DNA of 64,000 bases from NCBI GenBank assembly GCA_947471745.1, contig CANJKZ010000172.1, positions 2,376,501 to 2,440,500 on the forward strand, given 5' to 3'. Position numbers and translations under genes: made by a program. Shown one piece after another: positions 42,186-54,785 of this stretch. Positions within the stretch are counted from its first letter, which is position 1. The number at the start of each line of letters is the position of its first letter. This DNA comes from Closterium sp. Naga37s-1 (Eukaryota; Streptophyta; Zygnematophyceae; Desmidiales; Closteriaceae). Below the pieces are notes generated by a model, which did not search any database, had not been told where the DNA came from, and worked only from the letters and a program-made list of their open reading frames with translations.

Positions 42186-42411
42186 ATAGCCAGGGCAAGT
42201 GGTCACAAGGCCAGTCAAGCAAAGCACAGCAAGCTCAGGGTGGATCACAACGTCACCACACATTCCGAGCACAAGGTCAAGGCCACAAGGCCAGTTCACA
42301 TGCAGGATCATATATATAAAGATAAACAAGCAAGTGCAGGTATAGATAGATCACAGTACAAGCAAGGTCAAGAAGTGAGCAAGTGAGGCCAAGTAGGCAC
42401 AAGACCTAGCA

Positions 42412-43471
42412 TCATACAGAAGCGCTGATGATCACAAGGCTGAAGTGCCTTGGTAAAGATATCAGCAGTGTTGGCCCGAGAGGGGCCACGTAAGCAAGGC
42501 GCAGCTGACCACGCTGCTGCAGCTCACGAGCAAGAAAGTAGCGAAGAGCAATGTGCTTCGTTCTGTGCTCCAGTCTGTGCTCCCGACACAAGGCCAGCAT
42601 GGCCTTGTTGTCTACGTACAGAACCGGAGGAGAACGAGGCGGCTCTCCCAGGTCGGTCAGCAGGTAGGTGAGCCAGCGTAACTCCTGTGCAGCCATGGCC
42701 CCTGCGTAGATCTCGGCCTCACAGCTGGAGCCGAGAACAGAAGACGAGCGGGTAGACGGCCACGAAACAGAGCCGGAACCAAGGCTGAAGGTGTAACCCT
42801 GTGACGACCGCTGCGTAGCCTGGTCGTCAGCCCAAGAAGCGTCTGCGTGACCAGTGAGGACCACTGAACTCCGCCCTCCAAGCACTAGCCCCATGCCCGA
42901 CGTACTGCACAAGTAGCGCAACACCCTCTTAGCTGCATCCATGTGCTCTGGTCAGTGTCTCCCAGGAGCAACATAGCGTGCCAGGATGCTAAGAGGGTAT
43001 GCCAGGTCAGGTCGAGTGCAGGTCATCAGGTACATGAGGCAGCCAACAAGCTCTGGGTACGGGCCACTCGGCTCTACGGACTCATCCGAAGGCAGAGCTG
43101 AGAGCGAGTGGCGAGTAGACAGAGGAGTGGCCTGAGGCGAGGAGTACGTGAAGTTGAAGCGCTGAAGGACCTGCTGCACCATGTGTGACTGAGTCAAGGT
43201 AATTGTGCGCCGTGCTCTGTCCCGGGTGATCTGCAAGCCAAGATAGCTGCGCAGCTCACCCAGGTCTGTGCACGTGTGTCTCTTCTGCAGCTCCGACTTC
43301 ACGTGGGCGAGTCCAGCAGTGTCAGCAGTAGCAAAGACCAAGTCGTCGACGTACACGAGGATGTAGAACGGCGGCAGCGAGGTGTCGGTGCGCAGAAACA
43401 GCGACGGGTCAGCAGTAGAAGGAGCAAACCCAAGAGCTGCAAGCGTAGTCCTCAGTGTGTCGTGCCACTCA
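42412..43471 (-). pseudogene. Element F: RT C-terminal half and RNase H
   Basis: Minus strand. 43471 down to 42952: RT with LVYVDDLVFA, YLGLQITRDRARRTITLTQ and CLMYLMTCTRPDLAY. A TGA replaces the Arg codon in PGRH-stop-PEHM, near 42955. 42942-42412: RNase H with GHADASWADD, SSCEAEIYAG, YVDNKAMLAL and RTKHIALRYF. The start of this segment abuts element E, inserted within the RE-WHDTLR codons. Confidence 0.9.
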
Positions 43472-44290
43472 TGTTGGTGCAACCCTACGGTTTGCACTCG
43501 GCTTGTTGTCCGTGTGCGTGAATGTGTGTGTGTATGGAATGGTATGAGGGCATGGGATAATATATATTTCATGCTTATAATTGTGTGTGAATGTTGAGTC
43601 ATGATGTCGAGTGTGTGTGTCGAGTCAATAGCGAGTTATCGCTAGACGCGTGTTACACGGTCGTTTGTGTCTCGCACGCGGTTTCTATTTTGTCGTGCGC
43701 GGTTTCTATTTTGTCCTGTGTCGAACGTTCGGCGTGTCGCAGGTGTGTGCAGCAGACCCATCAAGAACTCAAGGATGAGTTTGTGATGAAGAGCCCGAGC
43801 CTTGGTGTCAAGCCTCAAGTGATTTCGAAGCTTGCCAAAAGGGTACACCTCAAGATATTGAAGATAGTTACATTACTTTGTTTAGTGTAACATTTCACTT
43901 GGTGTAGGCCCTAGTGAAGGGTAGTTTCGAGACCCTTCGTGGTTGGGGACAGTGTGGCACTGTTCCACATCACTGTACCTCGGCTCTTGGGGTTTGTAGG
44001 AGCTGGGAGTCATTCCCAACTCGTAACTCTTCCTATCTTGTGTTCTAAGACTATAGTGGCTGCCATAGTACCGTTCGTTCAAACCGACGCTGTGTCGTCA
44101 ATTCTTTATCAAATCGTGCAATCTAAATTGCTAATTGTAGACGACGTGAAGACGCTCCAGATCCAATTTGAATCAAGTCATTTGCAGCTGTGAGCAGAAC
44201 GCTATCAACGTTTGAAGCCGCTGTGCAGAAATCCGTCTGTGCTCTCTATCTTTCGTTTTAGGCACATTCAAGCCTATTGTGACTATAACA
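43472..44290 (+). repeat. 5' LTR of element E
   Basis: 819 bp with TG...CA ends, followed after two bases by the primer-binding site. It contains an ataatatatatt TATA-like stretch near 43557, a possible promoter. Almost identical to the solo LTRs at 26919 and 50650. Confidence 0.95.
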
Positions 44291-44324
44291 AGTGGTATCA
44301 GAGCCCCTTGGAGCAGTTTCGACA

Positions 44325-44912
44325 ATGTCTGGACCTGAGGAAAGGGGTGGCAGAGGTGCTGGTGGCAGTGGAGAAGCTCAAGCTCAAGGCCAACCCCGTG
44401 ATTCAGCCATGGCGCCCATGCAACCAAGTCTTGGCCCACCTAGGGATGAGCCTAGGGTGTTTGGGCTTGACAAGTTCAACGGTGACAACTTTGCTGAATG
44501 GTCCTTCAAGATGGAGAACATCTTTGACCACTATGACCTGCTGGAGGTGATGGAAGGAACGGAGAAGCGCCCCGAGAACGACCCGGAGAAGAGCCCGTGG
44601 GTGCGGAAGAGCGCACAAGGCTATCTCTTACTTGGGCAAGCATTGGGGAGCAGTCAGATCCGTCACATCAAGCCATTCCAGCGTGAACCAGAGAAAGGAC
44701 CAAAGGCATGGGCTGCTCTCAAGGGTGTACATGCTCCTGCAACAGCGGCGGTAGCGGTGGTGTTGGAACGGCAAATGGCGGCACTACGAATTGAAGAAGA
44801 CGAAGCGGTTGAAGAAGGGGTGCAGAAATTCTTCGACTTGTTGACGCGGCTTGAGGGAGCTGATTTGAACTACAGTGAGCTCCAAAAGAAGACCAAGTTG
44901 CTGGCTTACTCC
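44325..44912 (+). pseudogene. Element E gag, N-terminal part
   Basis: ATG at 44325, 32 bases after the primer-binding site begins: MSGPEERGGRGAGGSG, then PRVFGLDKFNGDNFAEWSFK, MENIFDHYDLLEVMEG and TRLEGADLNYSELQKKTKLL, the UBN2-type capsid. A shift near 44905 is needed to continue into LPESWSSLIINLNRDLPRLS in the next frame. The shift falls inside the capsid domain, before the nucleocapsid, so it looks like a mutation and not a gag-pol recoding site. Confidence 0.85.
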
Positions 44913-44953
44913 CAGAGTCATGGTCCTCGCTCATCATCAACCTTAATCGCGAC

Positions 44954-47900
44954 TTGCCCCGCCTCTCGCTTGAAGACGTGAAGCGAGCTATCCTTCAAGA
45001 GGATTTCCGCCGCCGTGAGTTGGCGAGTGCGGATGGCGCTGGGGCAGCGAGCATCGGCCGTGGATATGGTCGAGGAAGAGGCAGAGGACGAGGGGGAGGA
45101 AGGTTTGGTGGCAGCAACTTCGGCGGAGGCCGCAGGAGTGGCGGTTACGGCAGCGACGACAAGAGCTACGGACGCGGTCGCGGCCGATTCGACGGCGAGT
45201 GTCACTATTGCCACAAGAGCGGACACATGTGGCGCGACTTCTACAAACTCCCTGATGGTTGGACCCCTGCTCAAGGCCAAGAGGGTAGAGGAGCAGGAGG
45301 AGGGAGAGGACGAGGCCGTGGAGGCCGTGGCGGTCGCGGTGGCGGAGCTGCAAACATGAAGAGCGGAGACAACGACAAGGACCCGAGCGACGATCGATAC
45401 CCGGGTCTATTCTACTTCGTGTCGACGCAAGTACTGGCTGGTCCAGAGAAGGATGAAGGCTTTGAGGAGCCAGCAGCTGTGAGGAAGGTGACCCTACACC
45501 CCCTGGGCTATTGGGTGATTGATAGTGGCGCTACCTATAGCATGACACCTCGCCCGGACTTGCTCACCGAACTCGAGCCGTCACCGGTGAAGCATGTCAC
45601 ATCGGCTTTGGGGCAGCGAGCAGAGGTGAAAGGCATGGGCAAGGCCATGTTCAAGGGTGCTGATGGGAAGATGGTGGGCCTCAAGAACGTGCTTTGGGTG
45701 CCCAGCCTTGCTGCGAACCTGATTTCCGTGCGGCGGTTGGCAAAGGCCGGCATGGACACGAACTCGAAGGGAGCCAAGACCTACACCGCAAGGCTTGGCG
45801 ATCGAATTCTTTGGGACCTTCATGAGGACAGCGATGTCTACAACGAGATGTGGCAGATCCCAGTGGTCCCTATGCCTAAGGAGAGGCAAGTGGCAGCAAG
45901 CATCAGCACCAAGGATGGAGCGGTCGGTAGCGACGATGGCGCAAACGGTCGCGCTAAGGAGAATGAGCTCAAGAAGAGCAAACCTGGAGGGACCAGCAAG
46001 TTCAGTGAACCTAAGGAGAGTGGTGCAGCAACCAAGGAGCAGCAAAAGGGTGAGGAGAACCCAGAGGCAGCAGCGGAGGAGGACTACGGAGAGAGTATGT
46101 GGGGCGCTATTGCGAGCGCGGCATTCTCCAATCCAACTTCGGCTACGGGGGAGTGTGATTGGCTCACCTTGCATCGGCGCATGGGGCATGTGGCCCTGCC
46201 CATCTTGCAGCACCTAGTGAAGAATGAGATGGTTGCTGGCATACGTGTGAAGGGGGAGCCCGATGAGGTGCTTGGCTGCCCGACGTGCATTCAAGCCAAG
46301 TTCACCCGGTTTCCGTTCCCTAGTTCGGAGGCAACGGCAAAGGCACCGCTTGATGAGGTGGTGATGGACGTGGTGGGCCCCCTGAAGCTTGGAGCTGCTG
46401 GAGCTGAGTATTTTCTCACCATTGTCGACGTCTACACCCGCATGACTTGGGTGTACGTGCTGGCCAAGAAGAGCGACGTGGCTGAAACGTTGAAGACGGA
46501 TTGGTTCCCGATGGTGGAGCGGCAACAAGACCGTCTAGTCAAGTCAATCCGCACCGATCGAGGGGGAGAGTTCCTGAGCAAGGAGTTTGGGTTGTGGCTG
46601 AAGAAGAATGGTATTCGGCACTCCCTCACCATGCCATACTCCCCTGCAATGAACGGCATCGCCGAGCGAGCGAACCGCACAATCACGGAGGCGGCACGCG
46701 GGTTGCTCATTGAAGCCGGGCTACCCGACTATTTCTGGCCTGATGCGGTGCGGAGCGCGTGTGTGGCCAAGAACAGAGCCTTGACTCATGTGGGAGCAGA
46801 CAAATGGGTGCCCTATGTGGAGTGGCTAGGAAGGAAGCCAAAGGTGGATATGCTTCGGGTGTTCGGGTGCATGTGCATGGCGCTCGTGCCTAAGCATCTT
46901 CGGCACAACAAGCTTGGTGCCAAGGCGGTGTGGGCCGTGCACTTGGGCATGGCTCAAAACAGCAAGGGATGGCTTCTTTGGGACCCATTCACCAAGAAGT
47001 TCTTGGTGAGCAGGGACTGCAAGTTCATGGAGAACTTCATGTACAAGGATTGGAAGGCGGAGAATGAGGCGAAGATAGGCGTGCGGTTTGGGGAGGTGAA
47101 GAGTTCCGGTTTGGAGCATGTGGAGCTGCCTTTGGAGCTGAGCAGCGGCAGCACAACCACAAGGCAATCCTCCCTTGTGAATGGGGGAGAGGAGGCCAAT
47201 GATGCAGAGGAAGAAGAGGAGGAGGTGCAGCAAGTGAGCGAGCGTGCACCGTCACTCCCTTCCCGTACTACGAGTGCTCCACGGATTCGAGCCACACCGC
47301 AGCAACGCCAAGGCCTTCAAGTCCCTGCAGCTGAGGAGGAAGGAAGGGGGAAGAGGAGAGTTCAACCCCCTAATAGGCTGACCTATGATGCGCCGGGAAA
47401 GCAGGGCAAGACAGCCCTGGCCGGAGCGGCAATGATGGTCGGAGACGACGAGGAGAGTGACTACGAGGAGTGTGCCTTCGCGTTCTTCTCTCCGGTGGAG
47501 ATGCCGGGAGAACCAGCAACTCTCAAGGAGGCTTTGGAGAGTAGTGATGCTGAGGAGTGGAAGAAGGCCATGGAGAGTGAGGTGAAGAGCATCGAGGAGA
47601 ATGACACGTTTGAATTGGTGGAGCGTACGGCGATAACGTCCAAGTGGCTCTTCAAAATCAATTCGGATGCCGACGGCAAGATCGAGCGCTACAAGTCTAG
47701 GCTTGTAGCCAAGGGGTACCGGCAGAAGGAGAAGGTGGACTTCAAGGAGCTGTTTGCCCCTGTGGTGAAGCCGACGACGCTGCGAACCCTATTCGCGGGA
47801 GCCGCCATCAAAGGATGGGTAGTAAAGCAAATGGACATCGTAACGGCATTCCTTAACGGCATCCTTGAGGAGGAGATTTTTATGGCGCAGCCAGAGGGGT

Positions 47901-48066
47901 TTGATGATGGTAGTGGCAGAGTGTGGAAGCTGAAGAAGGCCCTCTATGGGCTGAAGCAGGCCCCTAGGCAATGGTACATGAAGCTGCGCGAAGTGTTGGA
48001 GGGGATCGGCTTCACTCCCTCAACGGCCGATCACTCCTTGTTCATGCTTGGCGAGGGGGAGCAGAG
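44954..48066 (+). pseudogene. Element E gag-pol: zinc knuckle, protease, integrase, RT first half
   Basis: Open from 44954 to 48118; coding sense ends near 48066. Gag C-terminus with an RG-rich stretch, then a zinc knuckle at residue 83 (CHYCHKSGHMWRDF) in which the last Cys of C-x2-C-x4-H-x4-C is Phe. Protease DSGAT at about residue 190. GAG-pre-integrase WLTLHRRMGHVALP and GCPTCIQAKF. Integrase catalytic D about 472, D 535 (TDRGGEF), E 571, D-35-E spacing. RT from about residue 860: KWLFKINSDADGKIERYKS, LVAKGYRQKEKVDFKELFAP, MDIVTAFLNGILEEEIFM, LKKALYGLKQAPRQWY. A frameshift at about 48062 comes just before the YVDD box. Confidence 0.92.
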
Positions 48067-49071
48067 GAGTTTTATGTGGATGACATCCTCATTTTCTCAC
48101 CCTCTTCTGACCTTGTGAAGGAGGTGATGCTGAAGCTTCAAGACAAGTTCAAGTGCAAGGCCCTTGGTGACGTGAGCTTCTACCTTGGGCTCCACATCGA
48201 ACGAGATGTGGAGAAGCGGTGCATGCGGGTGCATCAACGAAAGTACCTGGAGGCATTGGCTGCCAACATTGGGCAGAGTGAAGGCCATGTGGCTACACCC
48301 TTTCCCTCTGGGTTCAAGTGTGTGAAGGGACCAGAGGAGGAGAGCGTTGGTGAAGAGGAGAGGCGCCGATTTCACTCGTTGGTGGGCAGCCTCATGTATG
48401 CGGCGGTAAACACCCGACCGGATGTCGCGTTTGCTACCGGGCAGCTGGCTAGGGTTGTGCAATGCCCTAATGAGGAGCAGGTAGCAGCTGGAATGAGGGT
48501 GGCCAAGTATCTTGGCCAAAAACCGACCGTTGGGCTGCAATACTCGGCGGCGGCACAAAGGCGCCAAAAGGGCGCGGATGGTGTTGAACCCGGGCGTTTG
48601 TTCCTCACCGCCTACTCGGATGCTTCATATGCATCAGAACCAGAGGACATGACAAGTGTGGGAGGCTTCATATGCTGTGTTGGTGGAGGCCCAACTGCTT
48701 GGGAGAGCAAGAAGCAGGTTGACCAAGCTTTGAGCTCGGTGGAGTCCGAGTACATGGCACTCTTCCGTGCCGTACGGGAGATTGTGTGGCAGCGGCGTTT
48801 GTTGGCTGAATTGGGGGAGGAGCAGCAAGGACCTACCCCACTGTACTGTGATAGCCAGGGTGCCATTGCTCTTGCTAAGAACCCTGTGTTGCATGGAATC
48901 ACGAAGCACATGAGAGTGAAGTGGCATTGGACGAGGAGCATGGTAACCGCGGGTGAAGTTGAGTTGCGCTACGTGAAGACCACGGGGCAGCCGGCTGACA
49001 TGATGACCAAGAGGCTGGTGGAGCAGCAGCATTGGAAGTGTTGCAAGCTGGCTGGGATGGCTCTGAACTGA
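48067..49071 (+). pseudogene. Element E RT second half and RNase H
   Basis: Continues in a new frame: EFYVDDILIFS (active site), FYLGLHIERDVEKRCM, SLMYAAVNTRPDVAFATGQL, RNase H AYSDASYASEPEDMTSVGGF, SSVESEYMAL, YCDSQGAIALAKNP, HGITKHMRVKWHWTR, and the end LVEQQHWKCCKLAGMALN then stop at 49071. Only the frame junction is damaged. Confidence 0.92.
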
Positions 49072-49112
49072 GAGAGCAACATATCCTAAGGCCAACAACC
49101 CGAGGGGGAGTT

Positions 49113-49929
49113 TGTTGGTGCAACCCTACGGTTTGCACTCGGCTTGTTGTCCATGTGCGTGAATGTGTGTGTGTATGGAATGGTATGAGGGCATGGGATA
49201 ATATATATTTCATGCTTATAATTGTGTGTGAATGTTGAGTCATGATGTCGAGTGTGTGTCGAGTCAATAGCGAGTTATCGCTAGACGCGTGTTACGCGGT
49301 CGTTTGTGTCTCGCGCGCGGTTTCTATTTTGTCGTGCGCGGTTTCTATTTTGTCCTGTGTCGAACGTTCGGCGTGTCGCAGGTGTGTGCAGCAGACCCAT
49401 CAAGAACTCAAGGATGAGTTTGTGATGAAGAGCCCGAGCCTTGGTGTCAAGCCTCAAGTGATTTCGAAGCTTGCCAAAAGGGTACACCTCAAGATATTGA
49501 AGATAGTTACATTACTTTGTGTAGTGTAACATGTCACTTGGTGTAGGCCCTAGTGAAGGGTAGTTTCGAGACCCTTCGTGGTTGGGGACAGTGTGGCACT
49601 GTTCCACATCACTGTACCTCGGCTCTTGGGGTTTGTAGGAGCTGGGAGTCATTCCCAACTCGTAACTCTTCCTATCTTGTGTTCTAAGACTATAGTGGCT
49701 GCCATAGTACCGTTCGTTCAAACCGACGCTGTGTCGTCAATTCTTTATCAAATCGTGCAATCTAAATTGCTAATTGTAGACGACGTGAAGAAGCTCCAGA
49801 TCCAATTTGCATCAAGTCATTTCCAGCTATGAGCAGAACGCTATCAACGTTTGAAGCCGCTGTGCAGAAATCCGTCTATGCTCTCTATCTTTCGTTTTAG
49901 GCACATTCAAGCCTATTGTGACTATAACA
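49113..49929 (+). repeat. 3' LTR of element E
   Basis: 817 bp, followed by the actca target duplication and then by the continuation of element F's RT. Confidence 0.95.
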
Positions 49930-50649
49930 ACTCACGGGGAGCCTGGCGGAGACCGTAGACTGGCCGCCGGAGGCTCCACTGGGTACCAGTGAAGCCAGGT
50001 GGGCGGCGCAGCCAGATCTCCTCGTGCAGGCTCCCCTGTAGGAAAGCAGTGCTGAAGTCAAGAGAGTGAAGCTCGTAGTCGCGCTGAGCGGCTATGTGCA
50101 GCAGCACCCGAAGAGTGGTCATCTTCGGGGTGGGAGAGAAGGTCTGAAAGTAGTCAACTCCCTGGCGCTGACTGAAGCCTCGAGCCACGTAACGCGCCTT
50201 GAAGACAGGCGGAGAACCCGGCGGCCGCTTCACCCTGTAGATCCACATGCCACTGACGATGTTCGCCCCAGGTGGGGGAACCTCGTCAACGTAGGTGCCT
50301 GTGGACTTCCAGGAAGCCATCTCTGCGTCCATGGCTGTCTGCCACTGAGAGGAGTAGGGACCCTCTACCGCCTCCGCGTAAGAGCGCGGAGTCGGGATGT
50401 CTGGTGCATCCGGGTCTCCCTCAGGGGCAAGCAGCATGGACACGAGATGAGGTAAAGCAGCAGCAAAGCACTGGAACTCCTCCTGCCTGTCCTCGAGGAC
50501 GTCCGTGCCAAGAGCACACACACCCCCGACGGACGGAGGACAGACAGACTCAGACTCAACGACAAGACTCGCAGCGTAGTCTAGACGGCAGTGAGCAGCG
50601 AAGTCGACCAGCTCAGCAACTAAGGCAAACGCAGCAGTGGACTCAAAGG
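49930..50649 (-). pseudogene. Element F: RT N-terminal half
   Basis: Minus strand: FESTAAFALVAELVDFAAHC, CALGTDVLEDRQEEFQCFAA, DAEMASWKSTGTYVDEVPPP, YVARGFSQRQGVDYFQTF, LDFSTAFLQGSLHEEIW and GLRQAPRE, where element E interrupts. No stop in this stretch. It rejoins 51469 exactly across the solo LTR (TDPS-FEST). Confidence 0.9.
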
Positions 50650-51468
50650 TGTTGGTGCAACCCTACGGTTTGCACTCGGCTTGTTGTCCGTGTGCGTGAA
50701 TGTGTGTGTGTATGGAATGGTATGAGGGCATGGGATAATATATATTTCATGCTTATAATTGTGTGTGAATGTTGAGTCATGATGTCGAGTGTGTGTGTCG
50801 AGTCAATAGCGAGTTATCGCTAGACGCGTGTTACGCGGTCGTTTGTGTCTCGCGCGCGGTTTCTATTTTGTCGTGCGCGGTTTCTATTTTGTCCTGTGTC
50901 GAACGTTCGGCGTGTCGCAGGTGTGTGCAGCAGACCCATCAAGAACTCAAGGATGAGTTTGTGATGAAGAGCCCGAGCCTTGGTGTCAAGCCTCAAGTGA
51001 TTTCGAAGCTTGCCAAAAGGGTACACCTCAAGATATTGAAGATAGTTACATTACTTTGTGTAGTGTAACATTTCACTTGGTGTAGGCCCTAGTGAAGGGT
51101 AGTTTCGAGACCCTTCGTGGTTGGGGACAGTGTGGCACTGTTCCACATCACTGTACCTCGGCTCTTGGGGTTTGTAGGAGCTGGGAGTCATTCCCAACTC
51201 GTAACTCTTCCTATCTTGTGTTCTAAGACTATAGTGGCTGCCATAGTACCGTTCGTTCAAACCGACGCTGTGTCGTCAATTCTTTATCAAATCGTGCAAT
51301 CTAAATTGCTAATTGTAGACGACGTGAAGACGCTCCAGATCCAATTTGAATCAAGTCATTTGCAGCTGTGAGCAGAATGCTATCAACGTTTGAAGCCGCT
51401 GTGCAGAAATCCGTCTGTGCTCTCTATCTTTCGTTTTAGGCACATTCAAGCCTATTGTGACTATAACA
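50650..51468 (+). mobile_element. Solo LTR of copia family E within element F
   Basis: 819 bp, near-identical to the other E LTRs. Flanks aaagg (50645-50649) and agagg (51469-51473): a target duplication with one mismatch. It splits F's coding frame between TDPS and FEST. Confidence 0.92.
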
Positions 51469-54400
51469 AGAGGAAGGGTCAGTGACAACAGTAGCCAGGA
51501 GACGCGTGACAGTAGGACTGGCCGCACGAAGGGAGTCAGACTCCGGGTCAGCAAGAGCAGGAAGAGAGGACTCTGGAGGAGACGGTAAGGGGACACGCAG
51601 TGGAGCAGTGGAAGGACGCAGCGCCATCTGGTGTGTGCCTGGGACCGCAGGAGGACGCTGACGCGGAACACGACGACCAGTGCGAGCGGCACGAACAGGC
51701 GACGCAGGACGAGACTCAGGCTCACGACGCTCAGCAAGACCTCCAGTAGGACCAGTGTAGGGAGAAGGAGCAGGCAGAGGAGAGGCGAGCTGTAGCTGTG
51801 ACTCGGACTGGACTGGCTGTGGACACTCTAAGGAAGGAGCAGGACCAGTAGAAGGCGGGAGACCAAGAACCTGCTCAAGGAGCGGAACGAAGTACGGCCG
51901 CGGCCGCGCAGCGCCTCCAGAACCAGCAGGAACAGCACCAGCACCCTCAGCACCAGCTCCAGTAGCACCAGCGCCAGCAGCACCTGCGCCAGCAGCACCT
52001 CCAGCTCCAGCACCAGCAGCACCTCCAGCACCAGTAGTACCTCCACCAGCACCAGCGCCAGCAGCACCTGCGCCAGCAGTACCTCCAGCTCCAGTAGCAG
52101 CAGCACCCCCAGCACCAGCACCCCCAGCACCAGCTCCAGTAGCACCTCCAGCAGCACCAACGCCAGTAGCACCTCCAGCTCCAGCACCAGCAGCACCACC
52201 AGGCCCAGCAGCTCCAGTACCGCCGGTACGAGCACCGCCGGGACCCGTGGCTCCAGAACCTCCAGCAACCGCAGAACCTCCAGCACCGGTAGCACCACCA
52301 GCTCCAGCAGCACGACTCCAGCGGCGAGCAAACCACTCACGCAGCTCCTGGGGAGAGGGCAGCTCCCGCCGGGACGAAGCACCCGCAGGACCTCCAGGCC
52401 CAGCACCACCAGGCTCCACTCGAGCAGGCCCAGCACCCTCAGGCTCCGCACCCCCAGACTCAGCAACCCCAGGCTCAGCACCCGCAAACTCAGCACCCCC
52501 AGGCTCCGCACCTCCAGACCCAGCACCCCCCGGCTCCGCACGCTCAGGCTCAGCACCCTCAGACCCGGCACCTGCAGGCTCAGCACCCCTAGCAGCACCA
52601 GAGTCAACAGCTACCTCGACAGGCTCGACTGCGTCTACCTGAGACACACCTGAGGGGGCAGGACCCTGAGGGGGGAGGGGGTCTACCGGGGGGGGACCTG
52701 GTGCGAGAAAGAGCGGCGGGGGGGGGAGGGGGGCAGTGCGGTAGGGGAAGAGACGGTAGTACGGAACCGACTCGTCAAACGTGACGTCCTGGGAGGACAG
52801 GACACGGCGCGAGGTGGGGTGGTAAAACTGCCAACCAGGCGCGTCAGGGGGGAAGCCAAGGAAGACGCAGGGATCAGCACGGGAGGACAGCTTGTCCGCA
52901 GACAAGTCTCGGACGAAAGCCCGAGATCCCCAGACACGGAACGCAGACGCATCGCCAACCTTCCCCGTCCACCGCAGAGTGGGGGAGGTCTCCGGCAAGG
53001 AGACACGGGGCTGAAGGTTGATCTGCTGCGCCGCGTACTGAACCGCGAACGGCCACAGAAAATGGGGAGCAGCCGCATGGATCATGGACGTACGAGCGAC
53101 GTCTATGACAATGCCAATGCGGCACTCAGCAATCCCATTCTGCTGTGGAGAGGCCGGAAGCGTGAACGTCTGGCGGATGCCCCTCGCACGGCAGTAGGCT
53201 CGCAGAAGGTCGGAGGAAAACTCTCCACCTCTGTCGGAGTGCAGACGCAGAACAGGAAAGTCCGAGCCGAAACTCTTCCTGAGCTGGAGACGAGCAGCGC
53301 GGATCCAGTCGATCAACACCCCAGTGACCTCACCCTTGGCGCGCAAGGGGAAGACTGCGGTGTAACGCGAGTAGTCGTCAACCACCAGGAGGAAGTAACG
53401 CTCGTGACCCTGTCCACGGACGCGGGCTGGGCCCCACACGTCCATGTGAAGAGTGTGCAGCGGAGCCTCTGTCGGCGGAAACTCGGAGGAGTGAGGAGCG
53501 GCGCGTTGCCGCCCCTCGACGCAGGGAACGCAGGTAGGGGCAGGCCCCGGAGGAAGGGGAGGGAGGGACCGGGGGAGACCAGAGACAAGGTAACGGGAGG
53601 CCATGCCTCGGAACGAGGCAGGGAGGGGTGACCAAGGCGGTGGTGCCAGAGGAGGGTCTGGTGGGACAGGAGGCGACACGAGCAGGGGGCAGACTCAGGG
53701 CCAGACCTGGACGCTGCAGCAAACACCTGACCCGACGCAGCTACCTGACCAGACGCAGCAACCGGAGGAGACTCGGTAGTCAGTGTGTACAGGCTCGACC
53801 CCGGCTGACGGGTAAACGTGGCCAAGTGGCGGCCCGTCCAAGCACACGTGCAGTGGGTCACCCGCTGACTCGCAGGAGTGAACTGGTCAACTCCTTCATC
53901 CTGCAGGTCAGCACCGCTCACCAAGTTCGTAGAGAACGAGGGGAGGTAAAGACCTGACACGGAGCCAGACGGGGCCGCTGGACACGGTAAGACAGTGGAG
54001 AAGTGGGCAAGGACAGGACCCCCAGAGGGGTCTGCCAGGGAGACCGCAACCGGCCGACTGAGCGGCGTGAGGGTGGTGCGGTCCCGAAAGAAGGAGCGAG
54101 ACGCACCCGAGTCAAGGGTGAAGGTGTGCAAGACCGCAGCAGGCGCAGTACCAGAGAGAGCAGACTCACCAGCACCCGGAGCAGTAGACGCACGGGCACC
54201 TAGGGCAGCAGCCTCACCGGCACCTGGAGAAGGGGACGCGACAGCACCTAGGGCAGCAGCCTCACCAGCACCTAGAGCAGCAGACTGGAGACCGGGGTCA
54301 GACGGCACACACAGGGAACAGGCACCCTCAGCACTAGTAGGCAATGCATACATGGCAGTGAGGATAGTATCATAGTCAAGAGCATAGACATCTACCCTTT

Positions 54401-54785
54401 GCCTAAGCAGCTCCACCCAGTCGGGGAGCTCAGCCGCGTCGCCAAACTCTGTACGCCAGGCGTCGCTCAGACGGGCGAAGCAGCGGGACTCTGTGTGACC
54501 AAACGTCCCGCAAGGCTGGCCAGTCCTAGCACCAGTGCGTAGGACGTACAGGCAGCGAGCAGAACCCCATGTCCCTCCACGCTGAGCGTACCACTCACGA
54601 AGCTGCGGGGGCGAAGGAACCGCGCGCACACGTCGCTGCAGCTGCACCTGACCACTACAAGAAGCGCCGGAACTACTCACTCCAGGACTACTCCCACTAC
54701 GGCCACCCCGACAACCCCAACGAGCGTACCACTCACGAAGCTGTTGGGGCGTGAGAGACTCACGCGGACGGCGCTGGAGCTGCAT
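51469..54785 (-). pseudogene. Element F polyprotein: zinc finger, protease, integrase, Gly/Ala linker
   Basis: Starts at 54785 on the minus strand with MQLQRRPRESLTPQQLREWY, a second PPQLREWYAQRGG module, a Cys/His box (CLYVLRTGARTGQPCG...HTESRCF), protease DSGASRSFF and pre-integrase LLWHHRLGHPSLPR. A frameshift near 53605 leads to the second frame: LHMDVWGPARVRGQGHERYF, LHSDRGGEFSSDLL and QQNGIAECRIG (integrase D, D, E), then SADKLSSRADPCVFLGFPPD, a long Gly/Ala/Pro linker with a SPQELREWFARRW module, and the pre-RT segment up to the solo LTR. Same architecture as element I, with no capsid gag. Confidence 0.9.

Larger units (their letters stand above)
43472..49929 (+). mobile_element. Complete Ty1/copia element E (6458 bp) nested in F
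   Basis: LTRs 43472-44290 (819 bp) and 49113-49929 (817 bp), TGTTGGTGCAACCC...GACTATAACA, very similar to each other. Perfect target duplication actca (43467-43471 and 49930-49934). Primer-binding site TGGTATCAGAGCC at 44293; purine tract cgagggggagtt before the 3' LTR. Internal order: gag, zinc knuckle, protease, integrase, RT, RNase H. Two frameshifts and a mutated zinc-knuckle Cys mean this copy is probably inactive despite its youth. Confidence 0.95.

Noticed and set aside
44905-44960. Possible programmed frameshift between gag and pol in element E
   Set aside because: The shift lies inside the capsid domain before the zinc knuckle, no slippery heptamer was evident, and a second frameshift exists in RT, so mutation or sequencing indel is likelier.
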